Source of the DNA: Paenibacillus sp. IHBB 10380
GTDB taxonomy: Bacteria; Bacillota; Bacilli; Paenibacillales; Paenibacillaceae
Assembly (NCBI RefSeq): GCF_000949425.1
Contig: NZ_CP010976.1
Span: 2,108,001 to 2,172,000, forward strand
DNA: 64,000 bases
Direction: 5' to 3'
Part shown: positions 60,830 through 64,000 of the stretch, piece by piece
Layout: each line of letters opens with the position of its first letter
Numbering within the stretch: position 1 is the stretch's first letter
Notes under the pieces: model-generated
Database searches by the model: none
Seen by the model: the letters and a program-made list of their open reading frames with translations, nothing else
What the model was told of the DNA's origin: nothing
Translations under genes and position numbers: made by a program

Positions 60830-61264
60830 TCAATCCAGATTCTGTCCATCGTCCTCAATATGAATCAAGCCACCGTACAGACACTTCTGCTTATAGCTCT
60901 TAAGTAACGCAGGCTGTCCTTCAATGAGTACATCGCTCTTCTCACTCAACCATGGCATGGTCAGCGCCGGAATACACGGTGACTTCTTAACTCCGTTAAT
61001 ATCTACCATTTGGCTATTCTCAACCGCCGGGTTATGTACACAAGCGCAATTACCGAAAGATATTATATTAATGCCTTGCACATAATCTGCTACATGGGTC
61101 TGCGCTTTACCCTTCACATAGACTCCATGACTAAAGGGTAATTTCAACCGCGTTAGCTGGGTACCGTATTCACATTGAAGAATGGCACCTGCCACCACGT
61201 AGCTGTTCTTATCTCCACTTCCACTCTCCACGCTGAGATCGTTCGCATCACTTGTCTGCTTCAC
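60830..61264 (-). CDS. DUF4280 PAAR-like protein
   Basis: A 144-residue protein of the DUF4280 family, a PAAR-like spike tip. Seen: SYVVAGAILQCEYGTQLTRL (opening with the Ala/Gly-rich strand and a Cys), then NIISFGNCACVHNPA and GVKKSPCIPALTMPW, with a conserved Cys/His set and the final YKQKCLYGGLIHI. PAAR-like proteins cap VgrG trimers and help load effectors. It overlaps the upstream Imm11-like gene by 4 bases and precedes the VgrG-toxin by 65 bp, so all are co-transcribed and the set probably assembles into one particle tip. Confidence 0.82.
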   Translation of the reverse strand: MKQTSDANDLSVESGSGDKNSYVVAGAILQCEYGTQLTRLKLPFSHGVYVKGKAQTHVADYVQGINIISFGNCACVHNPAVENSQMVDINGVKKSPCIPALTMPWLSEKSDVLIEGQPALLKSYKQKCLYGGLIHIEDDGQNLD

Positions 61265-61809
61265 TGCTGATCCACTCCTCCTTCGTCCTCATGCTCTACA
61301 GCATGCAAGGTAATCCCTACATAGTCCCGACGTAGCAAGCTTTCTGCAAGCATCAGATTCACAAAAACATATCGTTCCCGTATGCCCTCTACCTGAAATA
61401 GCGGTCTGGTCACTCGTTGTTGATCCAGCACCAGATGCTTCATCGTACCGTCGATATGGAGTTCGCTCTGATTGGATAGACACTTCAGCGTAGGTGGCGA
61501 CAGTAGCCAATAGACCGCTTGATGCATGCTCTTTATATCCGCTAATATCACCGATCGCCACACCAGACCTGGCATAATCTTCTCAAGAAACCTCCGCATA
61601 CGATCAGAGACAAGGGGAAGAGGTGCATCCAGATAATCCGCGTATTCTAGATCCTCACCTTCACGAATCGGTAGTTGAATCGGTTCCAGTTGCCTTCCTG
61701 ACTGCTGTAGCGTCTCCATTACAATCCGTAATCGTTCACTCTCCGCTAACCCCTTAGGCTCTGCACGGTGGGTCATTCGCTTATCCGCCTCAAGTCGGAA
61801 TAATCTCAA
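61261..61809 (-). CDS. Imm11/DUF1629-like protein
   Basis: A 182-residue protein with DAPLPLVSDRMRRFLEKIM then LADIKSMHQAVYWLLSPPTL and ERYVFVNLMLAESLLRRDYV, an order that recalls the Imm11 (DUF1629) immunity family seen with VgrG and Rhs toxins. The start ATG 61809 overlaps the stop of the pentapeptide gene and its stop overlaps the DUF4280 start, so translation is coupled. It could instead be an adaptor or chaperone for loading. The family call is from pattern memory. Confidence 0.5.
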   Translation of the reverse strand: MRLFRLEADKRMTHRAEPKGLAESERLRIVMETLQQSGRQLEPIQLPIREGEDLEYADYLDAPLPLVSDRMRRFLEKIMPGLVWRSVILADIKSMHQAVYWLLSPPTLKCLSNQSELHIDGTMKHLVLDQQRVTRPLFQVEGIRERYVFVNLMLAESLLRRDYVGITLHAVEHEDEGGVDQQ

Positions 61810-63014
61810 TGGACTCCCTCCTTCTCTGCGGTTAAGTGCTGCTGCACTTCAGAATCTGTATGCCATAGCTCTGGGCTCCCTGTCGTCTCGCTCAGATCGA
61901 GACCTAGCAGCATATCCTTATCAAACATAGCTCCAGCTAAGGAAGCTCCCGCCCACAGAACATTATTCATATGAGTACCGCGAAAATTGGCTCCATCCAG
62001 ATTTGCTCCACGAAAATCTGCTCTATCCAACAACGAATCCCCGAAGTCTGCTCCCCTCAGGTTACAACCGCGGAAGATAACCCCTCCTAGACCGGGACCA
62101 CTCCACTCAGGGTCAAGCCTACCGGAAATGCCCACCGCGTCACAGAAAATCGCCCCTTGTAGCGAACTACCACTGTAGTCAGCTCCAGCGATCACACTTC
62201 CTGAGAAATTTGCTGCGACCAGATCACACGACTGCCAGCTCGTTCCCATCAGTACACATTGCTTGAAGCTTGCACCTTCAAGGTGAGTTCCACGAAAAGC
62301 TGTATAACGGAAATCCATCCCGTCACATTCACAACCTGACAAATCCAAGCTTCCAAAGGCATGATAGGTATACTCATGTGCATTCTTCTCGTTAAGCCAT
62401 GCCTTCACATCTGAAGCTAGTAACAAGCGACGATCCTCTCTATACACACATACGCTAGCATCACAATATTCACCAACACGTATTTCAAACTCTTCTTCTT
62501 TCTCAATCTCTGCAAATTCAGAAGTTACTATCGCCACACGCATGGCAATGCGAATAAGAGCTGCCACATATCGTTGTACAACCCCAGCTTCCCGCAGTCG
62601 AATTCGATCAAGCTCAATAGGCGTAATTAAGCCCATATAGGATTTAGCTGAATGGGCCAACCGTATCATCATCTCATCTAATGCTTGCAGCGCCCAATCC
62701 CCATCGTAGGTAACCTGTATCGGTGTTCGATCTAGGTACCAGTTCGCATCTGTTGCCTCGACAAGATAAGCACTTCCGCCCATGGCAATCTCCGTTCGCA
62801 GCATCGAGTACGTAATATAGCCAACTGCTCCTTTCCCTCCAGCGCGCTGTTCCCTGCTAATCTGCAGACAGAGTTCTTGGAAAGAAGCTACAAATGCCTC
62901 GATCAGATGTTCACCATCACGTTCAAGATAGAGGTCTAGTGCTTGTAGCATCTGTTGTCGCTCTAATCCAATCTCTTCATCGTTAAAAAGCCTTCGTGCT
63001 TCTTCTCGCTTCAT
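61806..63014 (-). CDS. Pentapeptide-repeat protein of the spike locus
   Basis: About 402 residues from ATG 63014 (MKREEARRLF) after AAGGTGGAG; a longer frame to 63107 overlaps the upstream gene's coding region. The N-terminal 210 residues are helical (ARRLFNDEEIGLERQQML). The C-terminal part has pentapeptide repeats A(D/N)LXX: GTHLEGASFKQCVLMGTSW, AANFSGSVIAGADYSGSSLQ, GCNLRGADFGDSLLDRADFR and GANLDGANFRGTHMNN, which form a right-handed quadrilateral beta-helix. Such proteins are often found as carriers or adaptors in VgrG/PAAR loci. Role in loading or as an effector is unknown. It overlaps the next gene by four bases. Confidence 0.75.
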   Translation of the reverse strand: MKREEARRLFNDEEIGLERQQMLQALDLYLERDGEHLIEAFVASFQELCLQISREQRAGGKGAVGYITYSMLRTEIAMGGSAYLVEATDANWYLDRTPIQVTYDGDWALQALDEMMIRLAHSAKSYMGLITPIELDRIRLREAGVVQRYVAALIRIAMRVAIVTSEFAEIEKEEEFEIRVGEYCDASVCVYREDRRLLLASDVKAWLNEKNAHEYTYHAFGSLDLSGCECDGMDFRYTAFRGTHLEGASFKQCVLMGTSWQSCDLVAANFSGSVIAGADYSGSSLQGAIFCDAVGISGRLDPEWSGPGLGGVIFRGCNLRGADFGDSLLDRADFRGANLDGANFRGTHMNNVLWAGASLAGAMFDKDMLLGLDLSETTGSPELWHTDSEVQQHLTAEKEGVH

Positions 63015-63037
63015 CACGCATTCTCCACCTTCGTATG

Positions 63038-64000
63038 CTAATTCGACTTGACTTCGGCACCCGTAATGCTCGCATGACTCCCAAGGTGGACGTGACTTCC
63101 TTTGCAATCTAGATTCAATTCACCATCTGCGGACATCGTAATACTCTTCTTAGCACTCAGCGAGATATTCCCACCAGCAGAGAGTGTAACCCCTTTGCTA
63201 CCTTGAATATGTATCCCATCATGATCGTTTAGCTTAATGAATACCGCTTCTTCCTTGCTTGTAATGACAATTTCATCTGGGGCCAGTCGAATTTCTTTTC
63301 CTGAGGGTGTGCGGAATATCTTCACATTAGGATTGCTGAGCTTATTGCTATTACTAACTTTTCTATCCTGACGCACAGCGCTTCCACCAATTCCCTCTTC
63401 TTCACGACTACTTGGGAAATAAATAGAGACGGGGTCTCCAATCTCCGGCATTACATACCATCCGCTATGCCCCTCTGCCGAATACATCGTTGAGTAAGGG
63501 AACCAGTGAGCCTTCTCCCGATCTTGAACCGCATCAATCTGAAAATGAACCTTCACCTGATCTCCTGTTACATCAATGACCTTGCCACTTAGCGATGCAC
63601 CTGTGACCTCAGCATTGAAATACGCCTTCTGCCGTAATCCCTTATGCGAGCTAAGAACATACCAATTCCGCACAAGCCCTCCGCTCATATCCGTATATGC
63701 CTCACTAACATACAGACTGCGTCCCTGAAATTGAATATGACCGCCGAGCTCCATCACTTCATCCGTCTCTACCTCGAACACAATGAAATCTTGCTCATTC
63801 ACAGGGGAGGAAGCTTCATTCTCAGTGAAATATCGAAAAGGAGTCATCCGCTTACGTACGGTATAACGAGTGTGATCCAGCTCAACAGGCGCACTGCTCT
63901 CATATATGCCAAAATAGAACTTAGGCGTATCAAATTGTGAAGCAGGCATAAGGCTCGTCCGATAACGTGATGCCATTCTGCGTAGAAATTCCCAATCTGT
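63038..64000 (-). CDS. VgrG/Pvc8-type spike protein, C-terminal part, continues beyond window
   Basis: At least 321 residues; the 5' end lies past 64000 because the frame is still open there (DWEFLRR). The part seen aligns with the middle of the neighbouring VgrG: FYFGIYESSAPVELDH and NAEVTGASLSGKVIDVTGDQ, then the OB-fold sequence PEIGDPVSIYFPS and the needle region VTLSAGGNISLSAKKSITMS. It ends at 63038 without any toxin extension, so this copy looks like a plain spike. The two spike proteins could form heteromers or serve separate tips. It is first in the operon order seen here. Confidence 0.8.
   Translation of the reverse strand, partial: TDWEFLRRMASRYRTSLMPASQFDTPKFYFGIYESSAPVELDHTRYTVRKRMTPFRYFTENEASSPVNEQDFIVFEVETDEVMELGGHIQFQGRSLYVSEAYTDMSGGLVRNWYVLSSHKGLRQKAYFNAEVTGASLSGKVIDVTGDQVKVHFQIDAVQDREKAHWFPYSTMYSAEGHSGWYVMPEIGDPVSIYFPSSREEEGIGGSAVRQDRKVSNSNKLSNPNVKIFRTPSGKEIRLAPDEIVITSKEEAVFIKLNDHDGIHIQGSKGVTLSAGGNISLSAKKSITMSADGELNLDCKGSHVHLGSHASITGAEVKSN

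Noticed and set aside
1..64000. tRNA, rRNA, riboswitch and CRISPR features
   Set aside because: No cloverleaf-like segments, rRNA stretches or spaced direct repeats of CRISPR type were seen; the repeats present are too few and too unlike each other.
57951..64000. Reading the spike locus as a prophage tail module
   Set aside because: The toxin tip, Imm11-like, PAAR-like and pentapeptide genes and lack of capsid, terminase or lysis genes in the window argue for a polymorphic-toxin locus instead; the possibility of an element to the right remains.

Overview
The window looks like chromosomal DNA of a low-to-moderate GC, endospore-forming Firmicute, most likely Paenibacillus or a close relative in Bacillales. 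The signs are purine-rich ribosome binding sites with AGGAGG cores, several TTG starts, many intrinsic terminators, and typical Bacillales families: CYP102-type P450 reductase, collagen-like surface protein, YkwD/CAP lipoprotein, VanZ, NhaC and WYL regulators. This is inference from protein character; no rRNA, tRNA or other taxonomic marker was seen.

Layout. 0-2 kb: a nucleoside hydrolase (cut by the window edge), a ribokinase and a GntR/UTRA regulator form a nucleoside/ribose salvage locus on the minus strand. 2-9 kb: a small methyltransferase, a serine hydrolase of the class C beta-lactamase type, a histidine phosphatase, an Imm22-like immunity protein and a frameshifted large protein, interleaved with decayed genes (methyltransferase, HhH protein, NUDIX hydrolase, P-loop kinase). 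8.5-19 kb: regulator/transporter pairs (AraC + MATE with a Fur box, LysR + MetX-like hydrolase, MerR + MFS, WYL + alpha/beta hydrolase) and an IS3 relic. 19-35 kb: a broken collagen-like gene, VanZ, DinB, an FAD oxidoreductase, NhaC, a CAP lipoprotein, divergent PhzF/MocR, YdcF, and a lipase-like gene split by an inversion. 35-38.3 kb is a gene graveyard: a two-component system and a P450-reductase fusion, both broken. 38.9-40.4 kb: an M6-type metalloprotease. 40.6-48.6 kb: a tight five-gene operon (SWIM zinc finger, HEAT-like, MoxR AAA ATPase, DUF5682, VWA) resembling the E. coli yehLMPQ cluster. 48.8-54.4 kb: a secreted protein, an MFS exporter with an ArsR repressor and three matching operators, an HpaB-type monooxygenase, and a polytopic membrane protein recalling the Pyr4/PaxB cyclase family. 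54.5-64 kb: a polymorphic-toxin locus built on VgrG/Pvc8-type spike proteins, with a PAAR-like DUF4280 protein, an Imm11-like protein, a pentapeptide-repeat protein, a toxin-tipped VgrG, its candidate immunity gene, and a tail of displaced toxin tips each followed by a related immunity gene.

Two systems stand out. The MoxR-VWA operon combines an ATPase, a MIDAS-type VWA adaptor, a TraB/ChaN-like DUF5682 protein, a HEAT-like scaffold and a SWIM zinc finger; its genes overlap or nearly abut, which points to one complex. The spike-toxin locus carries an array of orphan C-terminal tips and immunity genes, including a 30-bp exact copy of the vgrG body next to an orphan immunity gene. That is the raw material for swapping toxin tips by recombination.

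The window is rich in frameshifted or truncated genes. This suggests active decay of accessory DNA, although indel errors in the assembly could explain the single-base frameshifts (for example at 7394-7397). Coordinates of regulatory sites and start corrections were read by eye from the sequence; family names come from motif recognition without database search.
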